Positions 49,569 to 58,296 of a stretch of 64,000 nucleotides of DNA are shown here, piece after piece. Made by a program: the position numbers and the translations under genes. Below the pieces are notes generated by a model. It was not told the origin of the DNA and did not search any database. It was given only the letters and a program-made list of their open reading frames with translations. Position 1 is the stretch's first letter. Each line of letters begins with the position of its first letter. Source of the stretch: Candidatus Mediterraneibacter faecipullorum (GTDB taxonomy: Bacteria; Bacillota; Clostridia; Lachnospirales; Lachnospiraceae); NCBI GenBank assembly GCA_019119675.1, contig DWWO01000040.1, forward strand, positions 1-64,000. Direction: 5' to 3'.

Positions 49569-50756
49569 TCAGTCGTCGTAATCATCGTCTGCATAATCAT
49601 CTTCAAATGCATCATCGTAATCTTCTTCCTCGTCGTCATAACCGCCGCCACGCGAAGTAATGGCGAGGATAAGAGAGATCACGGCCAGTACGGCGCCTGC
49701 GATCGCTGCAATAAGAAGCTGCAGATCGTCGCCTCTCTGGATGAATGCGAACACAGCGCTTCCCAGATAGAATACCATCGGAAGAAGGAAAGCGAAGATC
49801 GTATTCTTCCTCTGCATGATAAAGTACAGCAGAGCCGAAACGAGCATACAAAGAGCAAGGATCACATATGTCATACCGGAGGATACTGTTCCGCCTTCTG
49901 TTGTATCTGCCAGGCCGGTTACAAATCCTCTGTAGATAAGGTATCCGAATCCGATCAGAGAGAGAATGCCAAGGATGATGCGCAGCGGACGGAATCTTGG
50001 ATCATCGTCGTAGTACTCATCATCATCATACTCATCTGCTTCCGCTTCATAATTTCTGTTCCGTTTGATCTCGCCTGTCTCATCTTCAAGCTGTTTCTTT
50101 TTCTTCTTGTTTACGGCTTTTTTATCGATCGTGCCGGTTTCCAGCATTTCTCCGTAGCTCTTGCGGGCTGCCTTCTCATGTTTGGCCCGTACTTTTTCGG
50201 AAGGAATATTGCTGTAACGTTTTTCTTCTGCTGGTCCGGCCTCTTCCGGGCGTCTCCTCCTTACCGGTTTCTTTGCATGTTCTTCGGAAACCGTTTCATC
50301 GACAGGTCGCGGACGCCGCTTTGGAGCAGGTTTCTTTGCGGCTTCAGCATCCTGAGCGGATGACTTTCTGACCGGTTTCTCCTGTCTGACAGCCGGATTT
50401 CCGGCCGGAGCCTTCCTTTTCGGAGCTGTTTTCCCTTCCGGAGCTGCTTTTGCTTCCGGAGCATTCTGCTTTGGAGCAGCTTTCTTAACCGGTGCTTCTT
50501 TCTTTGAAGCGGCTTCTTTTATCTGTACTTCACGGGTTTGTGTAGTTTCCTGAGCTGAAGCCTCATTCTTTTTAGCGGATGCTTCCTGCGCGGCTTTTTT
50601 AGCGGCTGCACGCTTTGCCCGCTGTTTATCAAGATTCCACTGTTTTTTACAGTCGCGGCAGATAGCATATTCGTTAAAGATCGGATCACCGTTTTCATTG
50701 GTGCCAATCTGTTTGTTCCGCAATTCAAGCTCTTTTCCACATATTGGACACTTCAT
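49569..50756 (-). CDS. Zinc-ribbon, Lys/Ala/Pro-rich membrane protein
   Basis: Protein of 395 residues with three parts. Residues 1-45 are a zinc ribbon (CPICGKELE ... CRDCKKQW). About 46-240 is a low-complexity, highly basic Lys/Ala/Pro/Glu region like a charged extension, with patches such as KKPVRRRRPEE. From about 258 there are four membrane helices, and the tail is almost all Asp, Glu and Tyr. It is probably a membrane-anchored surface or envelope-associated protein; function unknown. ATG 50756 has GAGGAG nine bases upstream, better than TTG 50786. Confidence 0.8.
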   Translation of the reverse strand: MKCPICGKELELRNKQIGTNENGDPIFNEYAICRDCKKQWNLDKQRAKRAAAKKAAQEASAKKNEASAQETTQTREVQIKEAASKKEAPVKKAAPKQNAPEAKAAPEGKTAPKRKAPAGNPAVRQEKPVRKSSAQDAEAAKKPAPKRRPRPVDETVSEEHAKKPVRRRRPEEAGPAEEKRYSNIPSEKVRAKHEKAARKSYGEMLETGTIDKKAVNKKKKKQLEDETGEIKRNRNYEAEADEYDDDEYYDDDPRFRPLRIILGILSLIGFGYLIYRGFVTGLADTTEGGTVSSGMTYVILALCMLVSALLYFIMQRKNTIFAFLLPMVFYLGSAVFAFIQRGDDLQLLIAAIAGAVLAVISLILAITSRGGGYDDEEEDYDDAFEDDYADDDYDD

Positions 50757-50865
50757 AAATCTATACTCCTCTCTTTTGCTGAACAAAATTTACAACAAAC
50801 TCATTATAACATCAAGAGAGGGCAAGAACAATGAAAAAATGCAATAACTGACTGGTTTTGTCGAA

Positions 50866-51075
50866 TTACTTCCTGTGTTCCGGGCGGAACTTTGATGATT
50901 CATGAGTGTTTTTTACAGGGGGAAGAAACTGGAAGATATCGTTGTATGACTCGATTTCCGCATCGTTCTGCGGAAGTGAGGGTATCAGTCCGGTAAAATC
51001 CATTGCTGACGCTGCATTCGTAAGGTAGTCGTAATCATCGATCAGTTCTTTTGAATCTTTTTTTCTGTCTTTCAT
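50866..51075 (-). CDS. Small hypothetical protein
   Basis: Soluble, acidic protein of 69 residues (MKDRKKDSKELIDDYDYLTNAAS...) without recognisable domain. The start at ATG 51075 has GAGGTG seven bases upstream, which supports expression. It lies between the zinc-ribbon gene and the divergent PHP gene. I cannot assign a family or function. Confidence 0.6.
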   Translation of the reverse strand: MKDRKKDSKELIDDYDYLTNAASAMDFTGLIPSLPQNDAEIESYNDIFQFLPPVKNTHESSKFRPEHRK

Positions 51076-51114
51076 AGTTCGTCACCTCGGTTATAGTCTG
51101 TCCTGAGGGTGAAA

Positions 51115-51142
51115 TTGTATTCTGGAAGAAATATGCTATAAT
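51115..51142 (+). promoter_or_regulatory. Promoter of the PHP phosphoesterase gene
   Basis: TTGTAT (51115-51120), 16-bp spacer and TATAAT (51137-51142), 45 bp before ATG 51188. Confidence 0.6.
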
Positions 51143-51187
51143 GTTCAGGGATTATTTGTTTTAAGAAAATTTATGAGGTGAAAGAAT

Positions 51188-51913
51188 ATGAAGTTTATAG
51201 CTGATACACATTCGCATACGCTGGCGAGCGGCCATGCATACAGTACGATCAGGGAAATGGCAGCGGCAGCGGAGGCAAAAGGCTTACAGGCTCTTGCGCT
51301 TACAGAACATGCTCCTGAAATGCCCGGCACATGCGGTCTTTTCTATTTTCAGAATCTTGATGTAGTGCCGAGAGAGTGCGGAGGCATCCGTCTTCTTATG
51401 GGAGCGGAAGTCAACATTATGGATCCGGACGGGAGAATAGATCTCCCGGAACAGACATGCCGGGAGATGGATATTGTCGTGGCAAGTATGCATACTCCAT
51501 GTTATGGGACGGATCATACACCGGAGGAAAATATCAGGGCTTATGTAGAGGTAATGAAGAAGCCCTATGTCAATATTATCGGGCATCCGGACGACGGAAG
51601 ATTCCCCTTTGATTATGAAATCCTTGTAAAGACGGCAAAAGAGACGGGGACGCTTCTGGAAGTCAACAATTCTTCGATGCGTCCGGCGAGCAGCAGGGTC
51701 GGTACGAGGGAAAACATCCTGACCATGCTGGATCTGTGCAAACAATACGAGGTGCCGGTAACAACAGGAAGCGATGCTCATGTGGATGCTGATGCCGGCA
51801 ACTTCTCCAATGTGAGCGAAATCCTTGCATATTGCAAGTTCCCGGAGGAACTTGTCGTGACGACAGATCTGGATAAATTGAAACCGTATCTCAACTGCTT
51901 TAAAGCGTTGTAA
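51188..51913 (+). CDS. PHP-domain phosphoesterase (YcdX-like)
   Basis: PHP-fold metal-dependent phosphatase of 241 residues, close to the YcdX family. Metal ligands are visible: ADTHSHTL (His8, His10), LTEHAPEMPG near residue 40, GAEVNIMD, SMHTPCYGTDHT, NIIGHPDD and the final TGSDAHVD. Such enzymes act on small phosphate esters; the true substrate is unknown. GAGGTG precedes ATG 51188. It is separate from yerC by 125 bp containing no further gene. Confidence 0.9.
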   Translation: MKFIADTHSHTLASGHAYSTIREMAAAAEAKGLQALALTEHAPEMPGTCGLFYFQNLDVVPRECGGIRLLMGAEVNIMDPDGRIDLPEQTCREMDIVVASMHTPCYGTDHTPEENIRAYVEVMKKPYVNIIGHPDDGRFPFDYEILVKTAKETGTLLEVNNSSMRPASSRVGTRENILTMLDLCKQYEVPVTTGSDAHVDADAGNFSNVSEILAYCKFPEELVVTTDLDKLKPYLNCFKAL

Positions 51914-52038
51914 AATAAAGTGGTGGACTTTAGAAGTTTACTGTGCTAAAATATAATAACAGTCTGGAGCACATACCAGATAAGGAATCGTGTTTCAGAC
52001 AGATTTTATGCTACCGGTGAAAAGGAGATAGGGGTAAT

Positions 52039-52356
52039 ATGAGTAAGAAAATAAGGACAGAGGCTGTCGACAGTCTTTTTGAAGCCGTACTCAGCCTGAA
52101 GAATAAAGAAGAATGTTATATATTTTTTGAAGATATCTGTACGATAAACGAACTGCTTTCTTTATCGCAGCGGTTTGAGGTTGCAAAGATGCTCCGCGAG
52201 CAGAAGACATATCTGGAAATTGCGGAAAAGACCGGGGCTTCTACTGCTACGATCAGCAGAGTGAACCGTTCTCTTAATTATGGGAATGACGGATATGATA
52301 TGGTCTTTGAGAGGATAAACAAAGAAGATCCGGATAAAGAGGCGAGTAAAGACTGA
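52039..52356 (+). CDS. YerC/YecD family TrpR-related regulator
   Basis: Small TrpR-like DNA-binding protein of 105 residues. The family pattern is clear: LFEAVLSLKNKEECYIFFEDICTINELLSLSQRFEVAKML, then a helix-turn-helix KTYLEIAEKTGASTATISRVNRSL. YerC lies beside pcrA in many Firmicutes, as here after the DUF1836 gene. Its ligand and targets are poorly known. An AAAGGAGATAGGGG site precedes ATG 52039. Confidence 0.92.
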   Translation: MSKKIRTEAVDSLFEAVLSLKNKEECYIFFEDICTINELLSLSQRFEVAKMLREQKTYLEIAEKTGASTATISRVNRSLNYGNDGYDMVFERINKEDPDKEASKD

Positions 52357-52381
52357 AATAGAGACTGAATCAGAGACAAAC

Positions 52382-52430
52382 AACAGCCGGAGATCACGAA
52401 ATGATGTGGTACACACGTGGTTCCGGCTGT
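52382..52430. terminator. Bidirectional hairpin between yerC and the DUF1836 gene
   Basis: ACAGCCGGA (52383-52391) pairs with TCCGGCTGT (52422-52430). It lies between convergent genes and can serve both, although the loop is 30 nt and no strong T-tract follows. Confidence 0.45.
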
Positions 52431-52434
52431 AAGT

Positions 52435-53040
52435 TTATTCTTTTTTATCCTTGGATGCGAGTTCGTCGACGATTTTTTCGATCATCATTTTTTTCAGATA
52501 TACGTCGAAACTGAGACTGCAAATAAATGTAAAAAGCTGCAGTTTGTCTTTTTCTTCTCCGTCCGGTACATTTTCGAATGAAGACTGGGATTTACCGTAT
52601 GCCTCCCTGACAGAAGCTTTCATCGGTTCAATGCGGGATTTCTCCATCTCGCAGACTTCTCTGTATATGTCGGAGAGCTGCAGCGCACTGTCCGTGGAAA
52701 AATATTTCTCCCGGAGAGGTTCCAGAACGGTCTCTATATCTTTGATCGAAAGAATGTTTTTAAAATAATAGATCAGGATCAGGAGAAGCATATGTTCCCT
52801 CGAGTACTTTTTCTTGACCGAAGGAGGGAGAAGGTTATTCTTCGTATAATTATTGATCATGGTCTTTGTCAGGATCTTGTCTTCGGTGTAGCGCTTTGTA
52901 GATGAAAAATGTTCATCCATAAATGTAGTGACCTGATCCATATATAAATCTATATTCGGGATTTCTTCGGGACGGATGTAGTCGACATGGTCAAGACTGT
53001 CGAGTATGCTGTTGAGTATATCATTTGTATCAATTTTCAT
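52435..53040 (-). CDS. DUF1836 family protein
   Basis: Protein of 201 residues with DUF1836 features. An N-terminal TMINNYTKNNLLPPSVKKKYSREHMLLLILIYYFKNILSIKDI pattern resembles a MerR-like winged helix that reads DNA. A long helical C-terminus follows. The family is typical of Firmicutes and probably regulatory. It is convergent with yerC. A GAGGTG site lies upstream of ATG 53040. Confidence 0.88.
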   Translation of the reverse strand: MKIDTNDILNSILDSLDHVDYIRPEEIPNIDLYMDQVTTFMDEHFSSTKRYTEDKILTKTMINNYTKNNLLPPSVKKKYSREHMLLLILIYYFKNILSIKDIETVLEPLREKYFSTDSALQLSDIYREVCEMEKSRIEPMKASVREAYGKSQSSFENVPDGEEKDKLQLFTFICSLSFDVYLKKMMIEKIVDELASKDKKE

Positions 53041-53126
53041 AGTATCACCTCAATATGTTCATTATATAGTATCCAAAACCGGATGACAAGCGCAAAAATA
53101 GATGAATGTACAGAATTCAGCATAGA

Positions 53127-53156
53127 TTGACAGGGCACTTTCCTCTATATTATAAT
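53127..53156 (+). promoter_or_regulatory. Promoter of pcrA
   Basis: TTGACA (53127-53132), 18-bp spacer and TATAAT (53151-53156), about 90 bp before ATG 53246. Confidence 0.75.
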
Positions 53157-53245
53157 TACGGTCACAGTTGTTTCCTGCATGGAGCGGGACATCAGTTTTA
53201 TAAATATTTCTGAATATATGAATAATTCAGAATAAGGAGCAGTAT

Positions 53246-55525
53246 ATGAGTATATATGATACATTAAATGAACCTCAGAGAGAGGCAGTCCTGCACGCGG
53301 ACGGCCCGCTTTTGATCCTGGCGGGCGCCGGGTCCGGAAAGACAAGAGTCCTGACTCACCGCATCGCCTATCTGATCGAGGAGCTGGGTGTCAACCCATG
53401 GAATATCCTTGCCATTACTTTCACAAACAAGGCAGCGGGAGAGATGCGGCAGAGAGTGGATGATCTGGTGGGATTCGGTTCCGAGAGTATCTGGGTGAGC
53501 ACATTTCATTCCATGTGTGTGCGGATCCTGCGCAGATTTATCGACAGGCTCGGGTATGACAGCCGCTTTACGATCTATGATACAGATGACCAGAAGACGT
53601 TGATGAAAGCAGTGTGCAAAAAAGCCGGTATCGACACGAAACAGTTTAAGGAGAGGATGCTGCTCTCTGTTATTTCATCCGCGAAGAACGAGATGATCCT
53701 GCCGGAAGAGTTCGAGCTGAATGCGGGAGGAGATTTTGCACAGCTTAAGATCGCAAAGGTATACCGGGAGTATGAGACGCAGCTCAAGGCAAATAATGCA
53801 CTTGATTTTGACGATCTTCTGGTCAAGACAGTGCAGCTGCTCCAGACACAGCCGGATGTACGTGAAAATTATCAGGAGCGGTTCAGGTATATCATGGTGG
53901 ATGAGTATCAGGACACGAATACCGTACAGTTCAGGCTCGTCAGCCTGCTCGCAGGAAAATACAGGAATCTCTGCGTGGTCGGAGATGACGATCAGTCAAT
54001 CTACAAGTTCCGCGGGGCCAATATCCGGAACATCCTGGACTTCGAGAAAGAATATCCGGATGCGAAAGTGATCAAGCTGGAACAGAACTACCGTTCCACG
54101 GAGAATATCCTGAATGCGGCAAATGGCGTGATCAGCAATAACAGGGGCAGAAAAGACAAAACCCTCTGGACGGCCAATGGCGAGGGAGAAAAGATCAGTT
54201 TAAGACAGTTTGATACAGCATATGACGAGGCAGAATTTATCGCGGAGGACATCAGAAGAGAAGTACGCGAAGGGGCGTCCTACAATGACAGCGCCGTGCT
54301 GTACCGGACAAACGCACAGTCACGTCTTTTGGAAGAAAAGTTCATTGCAATGAATATTCCTTATAAGATCGTGGGTGGTATCAACTTCTATGCCCGCAGG
54401 GAGATCAAGGATATACTGGCGTACTTAAAGACTGTGGACAACGGGCAGGATGACCTGTCCGTGCGCAGGATCATCAATGTGCCGAAGAGAGGGATCGGAC
54501 TTACGACGATCAACCGCATTCAGGAAGCGGCGGACGCGCGCGGGATTAGTTTCTATGATGCACTGCTCGTGCCGGAGATGATTCCGGGAGTGGGGCGCAG
54601 TTCGTCAAAGCTGAATTCATTTGCGGCGCTGATCGAGTATTTTAAAGGGCAGGCGGAAAAAGAGAGCCTGACAGATCTGCTAAATGAGATCCTGGACATG
54701 ACCGGATATACACAGAATCTTGAGGCGGATGATGAAGTAGACGCAGAAAGCCGGCTTCAGAATATCGAAGAACTCCTTAATAAAGCCGCAGCCTATGAAG
54801 AAGACTGTGCCGACCGGGATGAGAAGGCGACACTGAGCGGCTTTCTGGAGGAAGTTGCTCTTGTGGCTGATATCGACAGTCTGGAGGAAGATCAGGATTA
54901 CGTTGTGCTCATGACTCTGCACAGTGCAAAAGGGCTGGAATTCCCTCATGTCTACCTTGCGGGAATGGAGGACGGACTGTTCCCCAGCTATATGACGATC
55001 ACGGGAGATGACCCGGAAGAACTGGAGGAAGAGCGGAGACTCTGCTATGTGGGCATTACCCGTGCAGAGCAGAAACTGACCATGACCTGTGCGCGGAAAA
55101 GGATGGTGCGGGGGGAGACACAGTACAACCGGATTTCCCGTTTTGTCAGTGAGATCCCGCGCGGGCTGCTCGATACAGGCAGCAGGAAACGTACATATTC
55201 TGCAGGGGATAACGAGACAGACAGCAATACTGCCGGAAGCAGTCTGTTTTCCGGCGGGAAACCTGTATCTGCGGGCAGTGCCCGGAGCAGCACATACACC
55301 TCGAAGAAGCCTTTCCAGGCCCTGACGAAAGGCAGCCAGCTCACAGCGCAGAAAAGCGATAAGCTGTCTTACGGCGTGGGCGACCGTGTCCGCCATGTAA
55401 AGTTCGGTGAAGGTACTGTACTTGATATCAAAGAAGGGGGACGCGATTTCGAGGTGACCGTAGAATTTGATACGGCGGGTGTGAGAAAAATGTTTGCCAT
55501 GTTTGCAAAACTAGTGAAAATTTAA
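53246..55525 (+). CDS. pcrA: ATP-dependent DNA helicase PcrA (UvrD family)
   Basis: SF1A helicase of 759 residues that unwinds DNA in repair and plasmid replication. Motifs are in order: Q motif LNEPQREAV, motif I GAGSGKTRVLTHR near residue 28, Ia ITFTNKAA, II VDEYQDTN near 224, III VGDDDQSIYKFRGA, IV QNYRSTENI, V TLHSAKGLEFPHV near 556 and VI VGITRAEQKL. The C-terminal extension ends in a Tudor-like GDRVRHVKFGEGTVL that contacts RNA polymerase in PcrA. It has its own promoter, with AAGGAG before ATG 53246. Confidence 0.96.
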   Translation: MSIYDTLNEPQREAVLHADGPLLILAGAGSGKTRVLTHRIAYLIEELGVNPWNILAITFTNKAAGEMRQRVDDLVGFGSESIWVSTFHSMCVRILRRFIDRLGYDSRFTIYDTDDQKTLMKAVCKKAGIDTKQFKERMLLSVISSAKNEMILPEEFELNAGGDFAQLKIAKVYREYETQLKANNALDFDDLLVKTVQLLQTQPDVRENYQERFRYIMVDEYQDTNTVQFRLVSLLAGKYRNLCVVGDDDQSIYKFRGANIRNILDFEKEYPDAKVIKLEQNYRSTENILNAANGVISNNRGRKDKTLWTANGEGEKISLRQFDTAYDEAEFIAEDIRREVREGASYNDSAVLYRTNAQSRLLEEKFIAMNIPYKIVGGINFYARREIKDILAYLKTVDNGQDDLSVRRIINVPKRGIGLTTINRIQEAADARGISFYDALLVPEMIPGVGRSSSKLNSFAALIEYFKGQAEKESLTDLLNEILDMTGYTQNLEADDEVDAESRLQNIEELLNKAAAYEEDCADRDEKATLSGFLEEVALVADIDSLEEDQDYVVLMTLHSAKGLEFPHVYLAGMEDGLFPSYMTITGDDPEELEEERRLCYVGITRAEQKLTMTCARKRMVRGETQYNRISRFVSEIPRGLLDTGSRKRTYSAGDNETDSNTAGSSLFSGGKPVSAGSARSSTYTSKKPFQALTKGSQLTAQKSDKLSYGVGDRVRHVKFGEGTVLDIKEGGRDFEVTVEFDTAGVRKMFAMFAKLVKI

Positions 55526-55609
55526 TAAATTAGTAGTAATCTGAAAATGTTGGTGTTATAATAGTTAGAAAGTAAGCACTGTCTCAGGGACAGGGAAAGG
55601 ACGTGTATT

Positions 55610-55849
55610 ATGAGCAAAGTAGAAGAGCTTATCGCTGAATCAAAATTAAGTGAGCTTCTCCACAAGAACGAGGCGGAAAAACAGAAAAATACAGTGATCT
55701 GGGTACTGGCTATCATCGGGGCAGTTGCAGCAGTAGCAGCGATCGCATACGCAGTATATCGTTTCTTTACACCGGATTATCTGGAAGACTTTGAAGATGA
55801 CTTCGATGATGATTTTGACGATTATTTCAGCGAAGACGATCAGGTGTAA
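55610..55849 (+). CDS. Small single-pass membrane protein with acidic tail
   Basis: Protein of 79 residues: a charged N-terminus (MSKVEELIAESKLSELLHKNE), one membrane helix at about 27-48 (VIWVLAIIGAVAAVAAIAYAV) and a strongly acidic end (EDFEDDFDDDFDDYF). It resembles small DUF4366-like proteins of Clostridia. Function is unknown. GGAAAGGA lies before ATG 55610, and TATAAT (55557-55562) is a likely -10 box. It follows pcrA by 84 bp. Confidence 0.75.
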   Translation: MSKVEELIAESKLSELLHKNEAEKQKNTVIWVLAIIGAVAAVAAIAYAVYRFFTPDYLEDFEDDFDDDFDDYFSEDDQV

Positions 55850-55887
55850 GAACGGTAAAATGAAATAGAACAGTAAACAGAATAAGA

Positions 55888-55924
55888 AGGCGGGATGCAG
55901 GAACACTGCACCCTGCCTATTTTT
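55888..55924 (+). terminator. Terminator after the small membrane protein gene
   Basis: AGGCGGGATGCAG (55888-55900) and CTGCACCCTGCCT (55906-55918) form a 13-bp stem with minor mismatches and a 5-nt loop, followed by TATTTTTA. Confidence 0.85.
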
Positions 55925-56031
55925 ACGCGGTAAGCCCGACAGGCGGCTTCATGCCTGCAAGGGCGGCTATTTGATAAGATGAACAGTCTGGTCTATTTTG
56001 CCGGATATATTTATAGAATATGGAGATTTTT

Positions 56032-57402
56032 ATGAAAAAAGGACAGACATTCGAAGGAATTATTGAGAGAGTGGACTTCCCAAATAAAGGAATCGTATAT
56101 ATACCCGAAGAAGAAAAGTATGTGACAGTAAAGAACGGGATTCCCGGACAGAAAGTCCGCTTTGTGATCAACAAGTTTAAGCGAGGGAACGCAGAGGGAC
56201 GTCTGCTGGAGATACTGGAGAAGTCTCCATTTGAAGCAAGAGATCCGGTGTGTAGTATCTTCCCGGCCTGCGGAGGATGTATGTACCAGACCATGCCATA
56301 TGAAGAGCAGATGAAGATGAAGGAAGGACAGATCCGCAGGATCATGGATGAAGCGGTAAATGGGGAGTATGTCTTTGAGGGGGTGAAAGCAAGTCCGAAA
56401 GAATTCGGCTACCGCAATAAGATGGAGTTCTCTTTTGGTGATGAGTATAAGGACGGACCACTCTCTCTGGGACTTCATAAAAAGGGCAGTACATACGACG
56501 TTCTGACAGCTTCGGACTGCCGTCTTGTACACGAGGATATGAATAAGATCCTTGTGTGCGTGCTGGAATATTTCCGTGAGAGAAATGTAAGCTATTACAG
56601 GAAGATGCAGCACACCGGCTATCTGCGGCATCTGCTCTTAAGGCGGGGTGATACAACAGGCGAGATTCTGGTAAATCTGGTGACTACCACGCAGGAGGAA
56701 CACGATCTGCAGCCGTTGGTTGAGAAAATCCTGAACCTGGAACTGGACGGGAAAATCGTGGGTATCCTGCATATCCTCAATGACTCCCTTTCCGATGTGG
56801 TAAAAAGCGACGAGACACGTATCCTCTGGGGGCAGGACTACTTCTATGAAAAACTGCTCGGTCTGGAATTCAAGATTACCCCATTTTCCTTCTTCCAGCC
56901 CAATACCCGTGGAGCAGAAGTACTTTATGAGACAGTGAGGGACTATATCGGGGATATCCATGACATGACCGTGTTCGATCTCTTCAGCGGGACGGGGACC
57001 ATCAGCCAGGTGCTGGCTCCTGTGGCAAAGCAGGTGGTAGGCGTGGAGATTGTCGGAGAAGCGGTAGAGGCTGCAAAGGAAAACGCTGCAAGGAACGGTA
57101 TTTCCAACTGTAAATTCATAGCAGGCGATGTATTTCAGGTGCTGGACGAGCTGGAAGAAAAGCCGGATGTTATCGTGCTTGATCCGCCGAGAGACGGAAT
57201 CCATCCGAAAGCACTGCCGAAGATCTTAAGTTACGGTGTGGAAAGGATCGTGTATATTTCCTGTAAGATGACAAGTCTCGCGAGAGATCTGGAGATGATG
57301 CAGATTGCGGGGTATCGGGTGGAAAAGATGACAGCGGTGGATCAGTTCTGTGAAACGGTGCATGTGGAGACTGTGGTAAGACTACAAAGGAAACATACCT
57401 AG
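56032..57402 (+). CDS. rlmD: 23S rRNA (uracil-C5)-methyltransferase RlmD (RumA)
   Basis: SAM-dependent RNA methyltransferase of 456 residues. A TRAM domain occupies about residues 3-60. The [4Fe-4S] site is CSIFPACGGCMYQ near residue 76. The SAM-binding region starts at FDLFSGTGTISQ near 313, followed by VVGVEIVGEAV and LDPPRDGIHPKAL. The nucleophile lies in VYISCKMTSLARDL, where CKMTS replaces the usual CNPxT. It ends ETVHVETVVRLQRKHT. GGAG precedes ATG 56032. Its 3' end is a known insertion point for integrative elements, and one begins right after it here. Confidence 0.93.
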   Translation: MKKGQTFEGIIERVDFPNKGIVYIPEEEKYVTVKNGIPGQKVRFVINKFKRGNAEGRLLEILEKSPFEARDPVCSIFPACGGCMYQTMPYEEQMKMKEGQIRRIMDEAVNGEYVFEGVKASPKEFGYRNKMEFSFGDEYKDGPLSLGLHKKGSTYDVLTASDCRLVHEDMNKILVCVLEYFRERNVSYYRKMQHTGYLRHLLLRRGDTTGEILVNLVTTTQEEHDLQPLVEKILNLELDGKIVGILHILNDSLSDVVKSDETRILWGQDYFYEKLLGLEFKITPFSFFQPNTRGAEVLYETVRDYIGDIHDMTVFDLFSGTGTISQVLAPVAKQVVGVEIVGEAVEAAKENAARNGISNCKFIAGDVFQVLDELEEKPDVIVLDPPRDGIHPKALPKILSYGVERIVYISCKMTSLARDLEMMQIAGYRVEKMTAVDQFCETVHVETVVRLQRKHT

Positions 57403-57473
57403 AAATCCTTGAATTTACGCACTTTGTTGACTTTTTCAGTTTCAACAGATTAGAGGAAAATCACAAGGAAAAA

Positions 57474-57548
57474 GTGCTTGTAAAGAAAGTCACCGTTGTG
57501 GTTGCCTTAGACCTCGGTACGGGGAACACAAAAAATCCTGAATTATGA
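57474..57548 (+). pseudogene. Possible fragment of a ParM/actin-like N-terminus
   Basis: A 24-codon frame reads ...VVVALDLGTGNTK, close to the phosphate-1 loop of ParM/StbA-like actins, and then stops. With AAGG upstream of GTG 57474 it might also be a short leader peptide. It is too short for a working protein. The surrounding 57403-57649 stretch otherwise holds the element's end and a terminator. Confidence 0.3.
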
Positions 57549-57582
57549 AAGTGAATATAGAACTATCAATTATTGATAGAAG

Positions 57583-57618
57583 ATAGGGATACTTGGAGCA
57601 GAGTATCCCTATTTTTTA
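57583..57618 (+). terminator. Terminator or attenuator before the DUF6075 gene
   Basis: ATAGGGATAC (57583-57592) and GTATCCCTAT (57603-57612) form a perfect 10-bp stem followed by six T. It lies about 30 bp before the next gene, so it may act as an attenuator for the whole partition-replication unit. Confidence 0.75.
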
Positions 57619-57649
57619 TACAAAATTTTAAATTCAGGAGGAAAAACAA

Positions 57650-58123
57650 ATGTCAAAAAACACAGCGTTAGGAGCAGAAAAGAGCAAGGAAAGAAAAATT
57701 ACTTTCAAGAACAAAGAACACGAGAAATTTTACAACACCTATCTTTCAAAATGCCGGTATCAGGACGCATACCATAAATCTCTCGTTTACTGTCTGGGAT
57801 TGTCAGAAGATACCAGACGGAATGTGAATCGTATCTATGATTTTAAGACTGGATTTATTAAACCGGAGTGCCTGCAGGAAGGATGGCAGACCAGTGGGAG
57901 TGAAAAAATTGTCCGTATTGCATTTAATCTTTATACAGACGGAATACCTACTACCGATGAATATAACGATACAGAGGCACAGATTACAGAAACACGGCTT
58001 TATTCAGTAAGCGATATATTCTGCACAGGGTACGCCAGATATTTTTGGGAAGCAATTAAAATTCGATACCCGGACTATTGTTTCTACGTGGATTGGGAGG
58101 ACATGTTTTATGCTGAAGATTAG
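57650..58123 (+). CDS. DUF6075-like element protein
   Basis: Protein of 157 residues beginning MSKNTALGAEKSKERKITF, with a conserved central stretch HEKFYNTYLSKCRYQDAYHKSLVYCLGLSEDTRRNV and DGIPTTDEYNDTEAQITETRLYSVSDIF. I associate this pattern with DUF6075 proteins of Lachnospiraceae elements. Function unknown. AGGAGG precedes ATG 57650. It overlaps the next gene by 14 bp and is first in the ParA-ParB-Rep series. Confidence 0.75.
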   Translation: MSKNTALGAEKSKERKITFKNKEHEKFYNTYLSKCRYQDAYHKSLVYCLGLSEDTRRNVNRIYDFKTGFIKPECLQEGWQTSGSEKIVRIAFNLYTDGIPTTDEYNDTEAQITETRLYSVSDIFCTGYARYFWEAIKIRYPDYCFYVDWEDMFYAED

Positions 58124-58286
58124 GCTGCAAGGCACAGTAAGGGATATTCGCTGGTTTAAACGGCTTCTGGAGAAACACCCGGAAATCCGGGTAATCCAGG
58201 TGTCAGAGATATTTTCAAACAAGGGAACGAACCGATATTTTCGCTTCTATGCAGAGATTGACAGAATTGAAAAGGATGAAAGGTAG
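58110..58286 (+). CDS. DUF3970-like small protein
   Basis: Protein of 58 residues (MLKIRLQGTVRDIRWFKRLLEKHPEIRVIQVSEI...) matching the DUF3970/YvzF-like small family with a beta-alpha-beta pattern. It starts inside the end of the DUF6075-like gene with GGGAGG upstream and ends 10 bp before parA, so it is cotranscribed. Function unknown. Confidence 0.72.
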   Translation: MLKIRLQGTVRDIRWFKRLLEKHPEIRVIQVSEIFSNKGTNRYFRFYAEIDRIEKDER

Positions 58287-58296
58287 GTAGAAATTT

